Position numbers and translations under genes: made by a program. A stretch of 64,000 nt of DNA from a virus, in the IMG/VR virus record IMGVR_UViG_3300020057_000035, positions 1 through 64,000 of that record. One strand, given 5' to 3'. Shown here one piece after another: positions 14,336 through 22,078 of the stretch (within the stretch, counting starts at the first letter, position 1; each line of letters begins with the position of its first letter). The notes below the pieces were generated by a model that was not told where the DNA came from, searched no databases, and worked only from the letters and a program-made list of their open reading frames with translations.

Positions 14336-14506
14336 TCAACGACACTTGTCCGAGGCCCATCGCGGGCCGAATTCCTTGCATTTGGTAAAGGCGATCCTTC
14401 GTGCGTGTTTTCCCCAGTGCCTTGCAATGCATGTCGTATGGATCGGATGCATATCGAAGATGGGCATAAATTCTTTACCGCAACATCGGCAGATAATTGT
14501 TTCCAT
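14336..14506 (-). CDS. small zinc-finger-like protein
   Basis: 56 residues beginning METIICRCCGKEF. CRCC plus His and Cys (MHPIHTTC) suggest a metal site. Start after GTGAGAAACGCC. Promoter 14530-14558 (TTGACT / TAAGAT). Confidence 0.65.
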   Translation of the reverse strand: METIICRCCGKEFMPIFDMHPIHTTCIARHWGKHARRIAFTKCKEFGPRWASDKCR

Positions 14507-14559
14507 GGCGTTTCTCACTTCCTGATGCAATCTTAGCACGCTGGGAGATTTGAGTCAAG

Positions 14560-14770
14560 TTATCGACGGTCTCGATTGTGCTTACCACATTTCTGCATTT
14601 GTGTCAAATCGAACAAATGATAAGGCTGGTGATCTGATATTTATTACGATCCCCAATGTTTCACGTGAAACACTTTTTCACGATTTTTTCGATTTAATTG
14701 AAAAAAAAAAACGATTTGGGGGTCGCACGCATTATATATGCGTATATTAAAAAATCACGGAAAAATCCCC
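14560..14770. promoter_or_regulatory. composite element 3
   Basis: parS-type TGTTTCACGTGAAACA at 14657-14672. A poly-A/T stretch is followed by TATATATGCGTATAT (about 14731-14745) and AAAAATCACGG. Only a decayed GAAC-N4 half box (about 14610) is present. No gene. Confidence 0.7.
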
Positions 14771-15154
14771 CTAACCATGCGCATTACATTTTTCATTTTT
14801 CAAATTGCTCTTTACTATAGATTCAAAAACCCAATTTCTTAGAAAAGGAAATTCAAGTCTTATCTCTTCTAAGTAATTCTTTCCTCCGCATTCAATAAAT
14901 CCTTCCGCCCACTGCTTAATTTGAAAATTAAGGTTGACTTTGCCCTGTAATGCGGAGAATAACAACCTGGGATGCTTAGTTGAAGCCCTTTCCCCATTCT
15001 CCCACTTCAAAAATGCTTTATTAGCTGAATAACCATTATTTTCTTTCTTAATTATGGGATTACTCCCGTTAGTAGGGGGAATGAAGCTTTTATCCCATAA
15101 TCTGTACCATTTTACATATATCCAGAAATCAGGATGTATTTTTTCATTTTTCAA
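14771..15154 (-). CDS. hypothetical 127-residue protein
   Basis: Begins MKNEKIHPDFWIYVKW. A+T-rich codons. The NLKNEK segment recurs at its end through a short DNA duplication (14786-14803 and 15136-15153). No good ribosome-binding site, so the start is uncertain. Confidence 0.5.
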   Translation of the reverse strand: MKNEKIHPDFWIYVKWYRLWDKSFIPPTNGSNPIIKKENNGYSANKAFLKWENGERASTKHPRLLFSALQGKVNLNFQIKQWAEGFIECGGKNYLEEIRLEFPFLRNWVFESIVKSNLKNEKCNAHG

Positions 15155-15248
15155 ATTATTTCTACTTTAAATTAAGCCTCCTCTTTTACTGCCCTTCTAT
15201 CTCGGAACCTAAACCACCAAATAATTCTACGTGCGGTGTGCGACCCTA

Positions 15249-15437
15249 TCATATCACCAGCATTTCTGTTGCAAATGCACGGAACGACTGGTCCTCCGTT
15301 CCCGCGCCACATGTTTGCACGTGCTTTGTGATCGCCGCGTTCGCCGCGATCTCGTCCCGGAACATTGCACGACCTACTGAGCACGCACATTGAACGGCTA
15401 TCCAGCCTCGATCAGAAGACACTAGAACTTCGAACAT
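15249..15437 (-). CDS. hypothetical Cys-containing protein
   Basis: 62 residues from MFEVLVSSDRGW, with CACS and a HVQTC end. ATG 15437 is 7 nt after AAGGAG. G+C-rich. Function unknown. Confidence 0.55.
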   Translation of the reverse strand: MFEVLVSSDRGWIAVQCACSVGRAMFRDEIAANAAITKHVQTCGAGTEDQSFRAFATEMLVI

Positions 15438-15481
15438 GACCATTCTCCTTGAAATAGAGCTGCATGGCGATCTATTCGCCA

Positions 15482-15548
15482 TATTTCAAAATTCAAATTC
15501 TAGATTTCAATTTCTAAATATAAAATCTAGTTTCTGAAATCTTTAATG
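15482..15548. repeat. A+T-rich tract 3
   Basis: ATTTCAAAATTCAAATTCTAGATTTC-type words, 825 bp right of the parS-like site at 14657. Confidence 0.65.
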
Positions 15549-15549
15549 T

Positions 15550-15741
15550 CTAATCTATATGTGCGAGATACGGATCTCTATCTGATAGTTGTGTACCAAT
15601 ATACTCGTATGAAATTAGATTCAATTTGACCATTTCATCAATGATCCTCATTGCCCACGCTCGGGATTCTATTTTTTTGTTCACGTTGAGGTAAGCGATT
15701 GATTTGCTTAGTGCTCTGTTGATCTCTGTTCTATCTGTCAT
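15550..15741 (-). CDS. hypothetical helical protein
   Basis: 63 residues beginning MTDRTEINRALSK. The promoter 15748-15776 has its -10 (TAATCT) only 6 nt before the ATG, so the message would be leaderless. Confidence 0.6.
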   Translation of the reverse strand: MTDRTEINRALSKSIAYLNVNKKIESRAWAMRIIDEMVKLNLISYEYIGTQLSDRDPYLAHID

Positions 15742-15743
15742 AT

Positions 15744-16022
15744 TTACAGATTACCACTCTGTGAGATTTGTGTCAAGTCTATCTGTTTCTCTTTAACTCT
15801 TCGACTTACGTTTCGTTTATTGTACTCTGTTTTTCGTGTGTTTGCTTCTCTTGAGGTTTCGTGCTCCCATACTGGAGTACCAGTGCTGTCAATGTAGTTC
15901 GGACGTGCATATTTGATGCGGGGATCATCGTCACCATGATATTGTACGTCTTTACGTCCTAGATCAATCCATCTCTTTGGATCATAGACTTCTCGTCCTT
16001 TGCGCCCTATTAGTTCGGCCAT
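15744..16022 (-). CDS. hypothetical basic protein
   Basis: 92 residues from MAELIGRKGREVYDPKRW. The start at 16022 overlaps the upstream gene by 13 nt. The stop lies inside the leaderless promoter of the next gene. Unknown family. Confidence 0.55.
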   Translation of the reverse strand: MAELIGRKGREVYDPKRWIDLGRKDVQYHGDDDPRIKYARPNYIDSTGTPVWEHETSREANTRKTEYNKRNVSRRVKEKQIDLTQISQSGNL

Positions 16023-16213
16023 GCTGTATTGTGTACCTCTTCCTCTATTTTGTTTTGTTCTTCTTGGTGTTCTTCTGCTTGTGCTTGTGCATCCGACCAA
16101 TCACTACTAGATCCTACGGAATCATTACAGTCATAGCAGAAAGCGACGTATCCACTATAGGGATGATCGTCACAGCATCCCCCACGGTCTGAGACACTTA
16201 CTTCGTGTTCCAT
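16010..16213 (-). CDS. hypothetical Cys/acidic protein
   Basis: 67 residues from MEHEVSVSDRGGCCDDH, with CYDC and an acidic Gln/Glu-rich tail. Possibly zinc-binding. A TTG start at 16252 is an alternative. Confidence 0.5.
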   Translation of the reverse strand: MEHEVSVSDRGGCCDDHPYSGYVAFCYDCNDSVGSSSDWSDAQAQAEEHQEEQNKIEEEVHNTAWPN

Positions 16214-16273
16214 TACTCTATGAACAATCCCGCAATCGCGAAAGTGAAACAAAGAGTAGCGAAGAAGAATAAT

Positions 16274-16438
16274 TCAAACATTTACTTTTTCCTTCAACGT
16301 AATTGTGTTTTTTAATATGCCCTCAATACTGAACCCAAGTGCTCCAATCTCACAAAGATTGCTGCAATAGGTCAGCCGTAGGCTTGATGTGCTCTTAGAC
16401 GTTGTGTATATCGTCTTGCATCGCTCACAAACTTTCAT
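16274..16438 (-). CDS. small zinc-ribbon-like protein
   Basis: 54 residues starting MKVCERCKTIYTT, with a second Cys pair (CSNLC). Start after AAAGGTGGACACG. Promoter 16473-16501 (TTGACA / TACACT). Confidence 0.6.
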   Translation of the reverse strand: MKVCERCKTIYTTSKSTSSLRLTYCSNLCEIGALGFSIEGILKNTITLKEKVNV

Positions 16439-16542
16439 CGTGTCCACCTTTGTATTGTTTCTAACTACTCACAGTGTATCATCAAAGGGCATTTGTGTCA
16501 ATAAGCATAATAATGAGTGCTCTTTCCCTAAACCTGTCAAAC

Positions 16543-16788
16543 CTAGATATTTGGGGTACGTAACCATGCGTGAATCGCTTTGTGTGTATATTCAATTTCT
16601 ATGATATCCAGGACTTGAGGAAAGAACTGTTGAGTAGGGGAGAAACGTCCATTGCGAAGAGAAAAAGCCAATTGATCCATATTTTTGATTTCTAGCTTTT
16701 CATCACTTTCGCTTTGTATTCTTTCATACAAATCAATAAACAATTCCATCTTATCTTCATTCAGTGTACTCGAAAACCAACTAGTCAT
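16543..16788 (-). CDS. hypothetical 81-residue protein
   Basis: Begins MTSWFSSTLNED and ends IEYTHKAIHAWLRT, resembling the 8813-9067 protein at its C terminus. Start after AGGAGAAACTAT. Confidence 0.6.
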   Translation of the reverse strand: MTSWFSSTLNEDKMELFIDLYERIQSESDEKLEIKNMDQLAFSLRNGRFSPTQQFFPQVLDIIEIEYTHKAIHAWLRTPNI

Positions 16789-17029
16789 ATAGTTTCTCCT
16801 GTAGTGTGGCGCACTTTTCTGCATCATCATCTGGGGCCGCCCGCGTTGGCCTTGTGACGTTGCCCGCCCAAAATGTGAGCAACGTCACGCTCGTCGGGTA
16901 TGCCGGTCGCTGGTTGTTGCGGCCCACCTTCACGAGATCAGTCATCATAGGGGCCAATCCGCTAGCAGGTCCCATGCGTTTGCCACAAGTTCGCAGGTGG
17001 CGGCGGGCATCAATCTTCGTTAGGATCAT
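16781..17029 (-). CDS. hypothetical G+C-rich protein
   Basis: 82 residues. The end overlaps the start of 16543-16788 and the start lies inside the end of 17010-17339, which suggests a coupled cluster. An internal start (MTDLVKVGRNN) is possible. Unknown. Confidence 0.4.
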   Translation of the reverse strand: MILTKIDARRHLRTCGKRMGPASGLAPMMTDLVKVGRNNQRPAYPTSVTLLTFWAGNVTRPTRAAPDDDAEKCATLQEKLYD

Positions 17030-17339
17030 CGTCGAAAAATACGTGCATCGAAACTACTCGACCCTCTCGATTCTTCTCTACATATACGGGATAAAATCCA
17101 TCACCGTAGCCTGTTTCCACTGCTACAGCATAACCGCTGTCTAGGTCACCTGAACGTTCCTTAGAATTTGATGCTTGACAAGCGCCCTCGTAGCTATATG
17201 CGTATGGCAGCTTACAATCCTCTGGCTCTAAATTAAGATTGTTTCCATGTGTAACAAACCGATCAAGATAGCAGGGATCGCCTACCATCACCTGACCAGA
17301 ATCTACCATCACTTTGCCCACAAGTTCCATTATGTCCAT
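17010..17339 (-). CDS. hypothetical protein with DSGQVMVGDPCYL motif
   Basis: 109 residues. The N-terminal VDSGQVMVGDPCYLDRF block is common in small phage and bacterial proteins of unknown role (DUF4241-like). Start at 17339 or at ATG 17330. The promoter 17364-17392 (TTGACA / TATATT) overlaps a decayed version of the ACTTAAGTATG palindrome. Confidence 0.65.
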   Translation of the reverse strand: MDIMELVGKVMVDSGQVMVGDPCYLDRFVTHGNNLNLEPEDCKLPYAYSYEGACQASNSKERSGDLDSGYAVAVETGYGDGFYPVYVEKNREGRVVSMHVFFDDDPNED

Positions 17340-17375
17340 CCTTCTTTTTTCCTCTGTGTACTTAATATACCAGAC

Positions 17376-17588
17376 TTAGGTATTTGTGTCAACTCCCGTT
17401 CTGTACTGCCACGGGACTGCTCGCCATGCGGCATCTTCCGCCTTTGCTGTTTCATACCACGCTTCATCTTCGATGGGCATAGGGTGGGAAGATTTGCGCC
17501 TCCAACTACTCGCCATCCTTGCAGTGCTTTCTGCCTTTGCAGATTCACGCCATATGGCGTAGGCTATGTCGAAAGTATTTATTGACAC
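17376..17588 (-). CDS. hypothetical Trp/Ala-rich protein
   Basis: 70 residues from a GTG at 17588 after GAGGAACAAAGAA. Loose internal repeat (SAKAESTARMASSW / TAKAEDAAWRAVPW). The stop lies in the next promoter. Promoter 17616-17644. Confidence 0.55.
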   Translation of the reverse strand: MSINTFDIAYAIWRESAKAESTARMASSWRRKSSHPMPIEDEAWYETAKAEDAAWRAVPWQYRTGVDTNT

Positions 17589-17640
17589 TTCTTTGTTCCT
17601 CATTTCCTTGATGTAATCATAGCACGCTGGGAGATTTGTG

Positions 17641-17793
17641 TCAAATTATCTTTGTGCGCGCAAAGTCGATCATCCAACGAATACCAGAAAGAGTATCTGC
17701 TTTAACATAACCATAGTCTGGTACTAGGGCGGAATACATGTCTGAGTGCTCAATACGATCAACGGTTATTCCATGATAGGTGCGTAGTTTCAT
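17641..17793 (-). CDS. hypothetical 50-residue protein
   Basis: Begins MKLRTYHGITVDRIEH. Same layout as 24014-24205 (MKTTIYRGVAIEEHD), so probably a related small fold. Its TGA sits on the following -35. Promoter 17820-17848 (TTGACA / TACAAT). Confidence 0.6.
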   Translation of the reverse strand: MKLRTYHGITVDRIEHSDMYSALVPDYGYVKADTLSGIRWMIDFARTKII

Positions 17794-17867
17794 GTTTGTT
17801 CCTTTTCCTTGGTGCGTTTATTGTAGCAGCAGAACCTATTTGTGTCAAGTGACACGTTGTGTCAATC

Positions 17868-18251
17868 TTAGAAAGGCACATATACCCTGAATAGTGGGGG
17901 ATGCACCCGCCACATTTCCATGCGATCCGCCGCACTTAATTCATAGCCCTCTCCGGTTCCCATAATTCCTTCGCCTTCGATATGATTCAGCCAAAGGCAA
18001 TGACCGACTTCGTGTGTAATAATCTTCTGTTGAAGCTGAGCAGGATATGTTTGCCATACTGGTGGTACCCAGATTACACAACTGCCTTCAGCAACATAAG
18101 TCCATGCGGCCCAAATGCGTTCATATTCGCGAAAATCTACATTATCACTAGTAGACGAATCATGTACCTGAATATCAGGTACAGTAAACATGGAACCAAG
18201 GGCACTCCATAATGCAAGGGCAATCATCACCATTGTTTGTACTAATCCCAT
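17868..18251 (-). CDS. predicted exported zincin-like metallopeptidase
   Basis: 127 residues. A hydrophobic N terminus (MGLVQTMVMIALALWSALGS) looks like a signal or anchor. HEVGHCLWLNH gives the zinc-peptidase pattern HExxHxxxxxH, with Trp where metzincins carry Gly. An IMGTGEGYELSAAD stretch follows. It would cleave proteins outside the cytoplasmic membrane. Start after GGAGATTAGAT. It directly follows the 18254-18574 gene. Confidence 0.7.
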   Translation of the reverse strand: MGLVQTMVMIALALWSALGSMFTVPDIQVHDSSTSDNVDFREYERIWAAWTYVAEGSCVIWVPPVWQTYPAQLQQKIITHEVGHCLWLNHIEGEGIMGTGEGYELSAADRMEMWRVHPPLFRVYVPF

Positions 18252-18253
18252 AT

Positions 18254-18574
18254 CTAATCTCCGTCTCCGTAGATTGATTTGTATGCCACCGTATGCCACC
18301 GTCGAGCGGTGCTATGTGCGATCGCAACATCGTCGGAAGAAAAGTATTGGGGGAAAGTGAGAGCAACGATTGACCAATCGCAATCCTCTTCGTAGATACC
18401 TTCTTCTATACTCCACCTGGAATCAATCTCGGCGTTCCTACGCTTGCCTAGAATGTAGCCGCCGTGTGACGGAGTTTCGTACCTGATGATACCAGGGCCA
18501 TAGGTACGAGCGGTCTCCGACGTACCCCACGGGGTGCTGCGCTTGACATATCGTGCTTCTGGTTCTGTGTACAT
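18254..18574 (-). CDS. DUF7007-like protein
   Basis: 106 residues with HGGYILGKRR and YEEDCDWSIVALTFP blocks, similar to the DUF7007-type proteins I know from bacteria and phages. Function unknown. Promoter 18603-18631. Confidence 0.55.
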   Translation of the reverse strand: MYTEPEARYVKRSTPWGTSETARTYGPGIIRYETPSHGGYILGKRRNAEIDSRWSIEEGIYEEDCDWSIVALTFPQYFSSDDVAIAHSTARRWHTVAYKSIYGDGD

Positions 18575-18627
18575 GTTCTTTCCTCACTTGCTTGATGATG
18601 TAATCTTAGCACTGAAAGGTATTTGTG

Positions 18628-18924
18628 TCAACCACCCATAAGGTTGGAAGCATCAGATGTATACCACCTATAGATGGCATCTAGTGCTATACGTGCTGGC
18701 CTGTCTCCACCGTGCTCAAATTCTTTTACTGTGAGATTGGCGAGTAGGTTGTATGCAAATGCGATTGCCAATTGTGGATAGAATGGTGCGGCATTCTTCG
18801 CTGCCTGTTTTGTACCATATGGACACGCCCATCCATAATCCAGAATCACATCGTACAGCGTCTCAGGGACTGCTATACACGCTTCCGCTCCGCCATAGTG
18901 TGCATGAAACAATTTGTCTTTCAT
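18628..18924 (-). CDS. hypothetical 98-residue protein
   Basis: Begins MKDKLFHAHYGGAEAC. Not recognised. Promoter 18954-18982 (TTGACA / TAAGAT). Confidence 0.65.
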   Translation of the reverse strand: MKDKLFHAHYGGAEACIAVPETLYDVILDYGWACPYGTKQAAKNAAPFYPQLAIAFAYNLLANLTVKEFEHGGDRPARIALDAIYRWYTSDASNLMGG

Positions 18925-18956
18925 TTTGCTTTCCTCGACTGTTCTGTGATGTAATC

Positions 18957-19217
18957 TTAGCCTAGATTGAGGTTTGTGTCAAGGTGCTTACACCCAAACT
19001 TAGATCCACCGTACCAATGCCCTTCCCACATAGTTCCACTAAGAATATACTGCTGGATATTGTTCCTATGTGGGGAAAAAGGATCTTGTTGTGCAATCCT
19101 AGCAAAGACATTCAATACCTTGATCTTTTCTCTGATAGTAAGCTCATGGAAAGTACGTGCCGCTACAATGTATGCCCTATTATTACCGAAGGACAACGGA
19201 ATTACGGTTGCTTTCAT
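18957..19217 (-). CDS. hypothetical 86-residue protein
   Basis: Begins MKATVIPLSFGNNRAY. Not recognised. Start after GAGGAAAAGAAA. The stop is inside the next promoter. Promoter 19253-19281. Confidence 0.65.
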   Translation of the reverse strand: MKATVIPLSFGNNRAYIVAARTFHELTIREKIKVLNVFARIAQQDPFSPHRNNIQQYILSGTMWEGHWYGGSKFGCKHLDTNLNLG

Positions 19218-19296
19218 TTTCTTTTCCTCATTCGCTTTTTCTTGTTGATGTAATCTTAGCACGATAGGGGATTTGTGTCAAACAGGCTTCGGTAGT

Positions 19297-19587
19297 TCAC
19301 TTTACCCTGATGGTTACGAAGTAATGATGGTCACAATCATCATCTTCTGAGCACTCACACAATTGTGTGTAGTTCCCTGAGTATGCGGAAGTATCGATCG
19401 TACTGGTATCGTAACCTTGATGTGTAATCTGCTCACAAGCGTCCTCTGCCGCATCACGCTCGCTTTGACCAATACCTGTAGCAAGGTCGTCGAAGTCCAT
19501 ATAAGACTGACGCCAAAGATTGAGAGTAAAGTATTGGCTATGATCGTAGGATATCTCGATGTCGTATTGTTGAATCTTCCTCAACAT
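19297..19587 (-). CDS. paralogous acidic protein with CxC/DHH motif, copy 2
   Basis: 96 residues. Shares DFDDLATGIGQSERDAAEDAC and the CECSEDDDCDHHYFVTIRVK end with 10320-10610. Promoter 19645-19673 (TTGACA / TACTAT). Confidence 0.7.
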   Translation of the reverse strand: MLRKIQQYDIEISYDHSQYFTLNLWRQSYMDFDDLATGIGQSERDAAEDACEQITHQGYDTSTIDTSAYSGNYTQLCECSEDDDCDHHYFVTIRVK

Positions 19588-19679
19588 TTATTTTATCCTT
19601 TCAAGAATTTTCCATCTTTGTTTCCTCGATTGCTTGATGTACCTATAGTATCATCGCTCTTGATTTGTGTCAAGTAAGT

Positions 19680-19966
19680 AGTTCAGCGTTGCACTATCGG
19701 CGGATGTATCTTCCTCATCCCGATTAAGCCTGTGTAGTGATCGCTGAACATCCTAAGTACTACCACTACATGATAACCGTCAGTAGCCAAAGGCATAGAT
19801 CCCCTACCTCTTCAATGAGCCGATAGGGGTAACTACCTTCTATGAAGGCGCACGGTTGTTTTACCCGTGCCTCATCCTGCGCCTACAGGGCAGACTTCTG
19901 TCGTCAAAAATACAGGTACCGGGATTCTTTACGAATTAGGAACCCATACGCATTTTTGACTTCTTA
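19680..19966 (-). ncRNA. candidate long structured RNA R3, copy b
   Basis: Promoter 19967-19995 (TTGACA / TAGTAT). Near-perfect helices: GTCAAAAAT...ATTTTTGAC, GCACGG...CCGTGC, CCCCTA...TAGGGG and GTTCAGCG...CGCTGAAC. About 285 nt without a credible gene. The 3' third matches R3a in sequence and structure. Confidence 0.55.
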
Positions 19967-19999
19967 ATACTAACACCCTAGAGCATTAGTGTCAAGTCT

Positions 20000-20272
20000 G
20001 AATAATTGTTATTTAACCATAATAACTAAGGTGTCTTTGTGTTCTTGCACTTTGCTTTAACTTTAGTGCGTCTTGATGTTTTAATTGCCCTCTTATTAAC
20101 CGCATGAGGGCTAAGCGTTGCCGTCTATTTCGTGCTGTCACTCTACTCGTTGCCCGCAAGGTAGATGCCGGTTTGATGTCGCAACGGTCTGGGCTTTGGT
20201 ACTCACCAGACTGTATTTCGATACCCGCTGTTGCAACAGATAGGGTTTGAATAGCGTTGCTTCAACTCATTA
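20000..20272 (-). ncRNA. candidate structured RNA R5a
   Basis: Promoter 20273-20301 (TTGACA / TATTCT). Hairpins GCCCTC...GAGGGC, GCACT...AGTGC and a CAGTCTGG...CCAGAC-type stem. No credible frame. Part of its 5' end recurs at 24750-24800. Confidence 0.45.
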
Positions 20273-20301
20273 AGAATAGCACACTGGCTAATTTGTGTCA
20301 A

Positions 20302-20420
20302 GTGGTCTGACTCACAAACCAGACTGTACGATTATTTATCACCAATCAACCTACACACGGGTTGCGTAGGCCACTCCCACTTCGTCAGTGAACGCGGTTT
20401 CGATAGCACTTGACTTCTTA
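20302..20420 (-). ncRNA. candidate structured RNA R5b
   Basis: Promoter 20421-20449 (TTGACA / TATACT), leader AAGAAGTCAAGTG. GTCAAGTG pairs with CACTTGAC, which is also the -35 region of the R5a promoter. A GTCTG...CAGAC hairpin lies near the end. Confidence 0.45.
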
Positions 20421-20476
20421 AGTATACCTTAAATAGGTATTTGTGTCAACTTCCTCATGGAATTGCCACACAGAAA

Positions 20477-20734
20477 TTAAGACGAAATTTCTCGCAGCTT
20501 TGCACCGTCCCAAATTGCCCCTTCGGCAAGAATGGCGCGCGATTCGTGAGCGCGACCGCCCCGATGGGCGGTCATAACGGACATTACCACATCTGCCAAC
20601 TCGGCGCTTGATAGCTTGTCGAAAAGTGTGGGCTTGATATCCGCTATTACTGCTGCCCATGTCGCCTGTCCGGTGTGATAACCGGCCTGCTGGACGGTAC
20701 ACAGCGCCCGGTTAATTTTGACTGAATGATTCAT
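20477..20734 (-). CDS. hypothetical 85-residue protein
   Basis: Begins MNHSVKINRALCTVQQAG. Not recognised. Start after TTGGGAGAGAATC. Promoter 20777-20805 (TTGACA / TAAGAT). Confidence 0.65.
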   Translation of the reverse strand: MNHSVKINRALCTVQQAGYHTGQATWAAVIADIKPTLFDKLSSAELADVVMSVMTAHRGGRAHESRAILAEGAIWDGAKLREISS

Positions 20735-20826
20735 GATTCTCTCCCAAAAAAAGTTAGCTGTGATTTCATTAAGACTATCTTAGCTTAAGTTTGGATTTGT
20801 GTCAAGCGCCGCTCTCGCTTGACATG

Positions 20827-20994
20827 CTACCCGTGAAGCAGAAAATACTTTCGCAGTCTTTCGCGAGATTCTTCCAATCGCTCGGCAGCGAGTTTCGCGC
20901 GAAATTCCGCAGCAAACAAGTCACGGCGAGCATCTTCGTCACGCTCTTCGTGAATTTTCATCTCGATAGTCATGTTCGTGAGTGTTCGTTTCAT
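20827..20994 (-). CDS. chimeric early protein
   Basis: 55 residues. The leader and first 11 codons (MKRTLTNMTIE) come from the 4781-4966 gene, and the rest (MKIHEERDEDARRDL...) from the 5040-5222 gene, joined in frame. Promoter 21015-21043. Confidence 0.6.
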   Translation of the reverse strand: MKRTLTNMTIEMKIHEERDEDARRDLFAAEFRAKLAAERLEESRERLRKYFLLHG

Positions 20995-21103
20995 GTCTTT
21001 CACTTCCTGATGTAATCTTAGCACGTCGGGGGATTTGTGTCAAGGGCGATCTGACTTGTCGATACCAGATAGTACGTATACTACTTCGTAGCGTCCCTGA
21101 CTG

Positions 21104-21418
21104 TTAGCTCTTTACTTTTACGAGCTTGCCAAAGAGCGTCTTAAAGACCGGTACACCATTGACGATAGTGTAATCAAGGTGACTGAACGATTCAGCCGCA
21201 ATGCTCACAAGACGCGCCTTAGCAGTCTCTGCCTTCTGTTCTGCCGTGAACGACGGTCGCCCACGGGGGTTAGGTGGATTGGCAAGACGTTCAGCCGCCT
21301 TGGCCTCTGCACGCTCAGCCTTGATGGCCTCAGTAAGTGGAGGGCGTCCTCGTCCACGCTTACCCTTGCCGACCTCAGTCGGAGCTTCTGATTCCCGAAT
21401 AATTTCAAGTGTCGCCAT
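21104..21418 (-). CDS. AT-hook DNA-binding protein
   Basis: 104 residues with two AT-hook cores (KRGRGRPPL near 20-28 and NPRGRPSF near 49-56) that bind the minor groove of A+T-rich DNA. Between and after them is an Ala/Lys/Glu helix. It may act on the A+T-rich tracts or phage DNA. Promoter 21479-21507 (TTGACA / TATATT). Confidence 0.75.
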   Translation of the reverse strand: MATLEIIRESEAPTEVGKGKRGRGRPPLTEAIKAERAEAKAAERLANPPNPRGRPSFTAEQKAETAKARLVSIAAESFSHLDYTIVNGVPVFKTLFGKLVKVKS

Positions 21419-21510
21419 TGATTTGCCTCTTTCCTTTGTTTGCCACGTCAGATGTTGTGTTTTGTTCCTGACTCACTTAATATAAGTCAGATTTGCTTTT
21501 GTGTCAAGGG

Positions 21511-21786
21511 TTAATTTGACCTTTTTGAGAATTCCTTGAGGGTATTCTTGAGATTCCTGACGAGCGCCTTGGCGTCATATTCGGAGATCCACAGATCATA
21601 GCCCATATTGTCTTCCCAGAACGAAATACAGATAGGCGTATGGGCCTCTGCACTATCGAGCGTGAAGGTAGTCGAGTCAAATCTACTGTCAGTCAGCTCG
21701 ATCGTAGGGACGGGATCATGTGGGTTCTGATTTGAGATACTATTTCGTTTGATGACTTTTTCCTTGTTGTAAGGCGTTTCCCTCAT
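21511..21786 (-). CDS. hypothetical 91-residue protein
   Basis: Begins MRETPYNKEKVIKRN. Ends with DAKALVRNLKNTLKEF. ATG 21786 lies only 10 nt after -10 TATTAT (promoter 21797-21825), so the leader is very short. Confidence 0.55.
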   Translation of the reverse strand: MRETPYNKEKVIKRNSISNQNPHDPVPTIELTDSRFDSTTFTLDSAEAHTPICISFWEDNMGYDLWISEYDAKALVRNLKNTLKEFSKRSN

Positions 21787-21825
21787 CAACAATGCAATAA
21801 TAGCACGCTGGTCGATTTGCGTCAA

Positions 21826-22008
21826 CTATTTTCTTAGGGCATAGCCCTTATTCGTTAACACCATATTGATGTCGCACCACAGTCCGCAAGGTAGCATAGC
21901 TAATCCTTGGTCAGCAGTAGCATCACACCCCAAACATCGAATTTGGGGTTCTTCCCCATCTCGCCCACAATTAGAGCAAGTGTAATGTACTCCGAATCCG
22001 TGTTTCAT
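21826..22008 (-). CDS. zinc-ribbon protein
   Basis: 60 residues with CSNC, CLGC and CGLWC. Start after GGAAAGAAAAA. Promoter 22047-22075 (TTGACC / TATGAT). Confidence 0.65.
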   Translation of the reverse strand: MKHGFGVHYTCSNCGRDGEEPQIRCLGCDATADQGLAMLPCGLWCDINMVLTNKGYALRK

Positions 22009-22078
22009 TTTTTCTTTCCTCAATTCCAGAGTAACTCTGTGATGCTATCATAGCATGCTGGTCGATTTGGGTCAAGTA

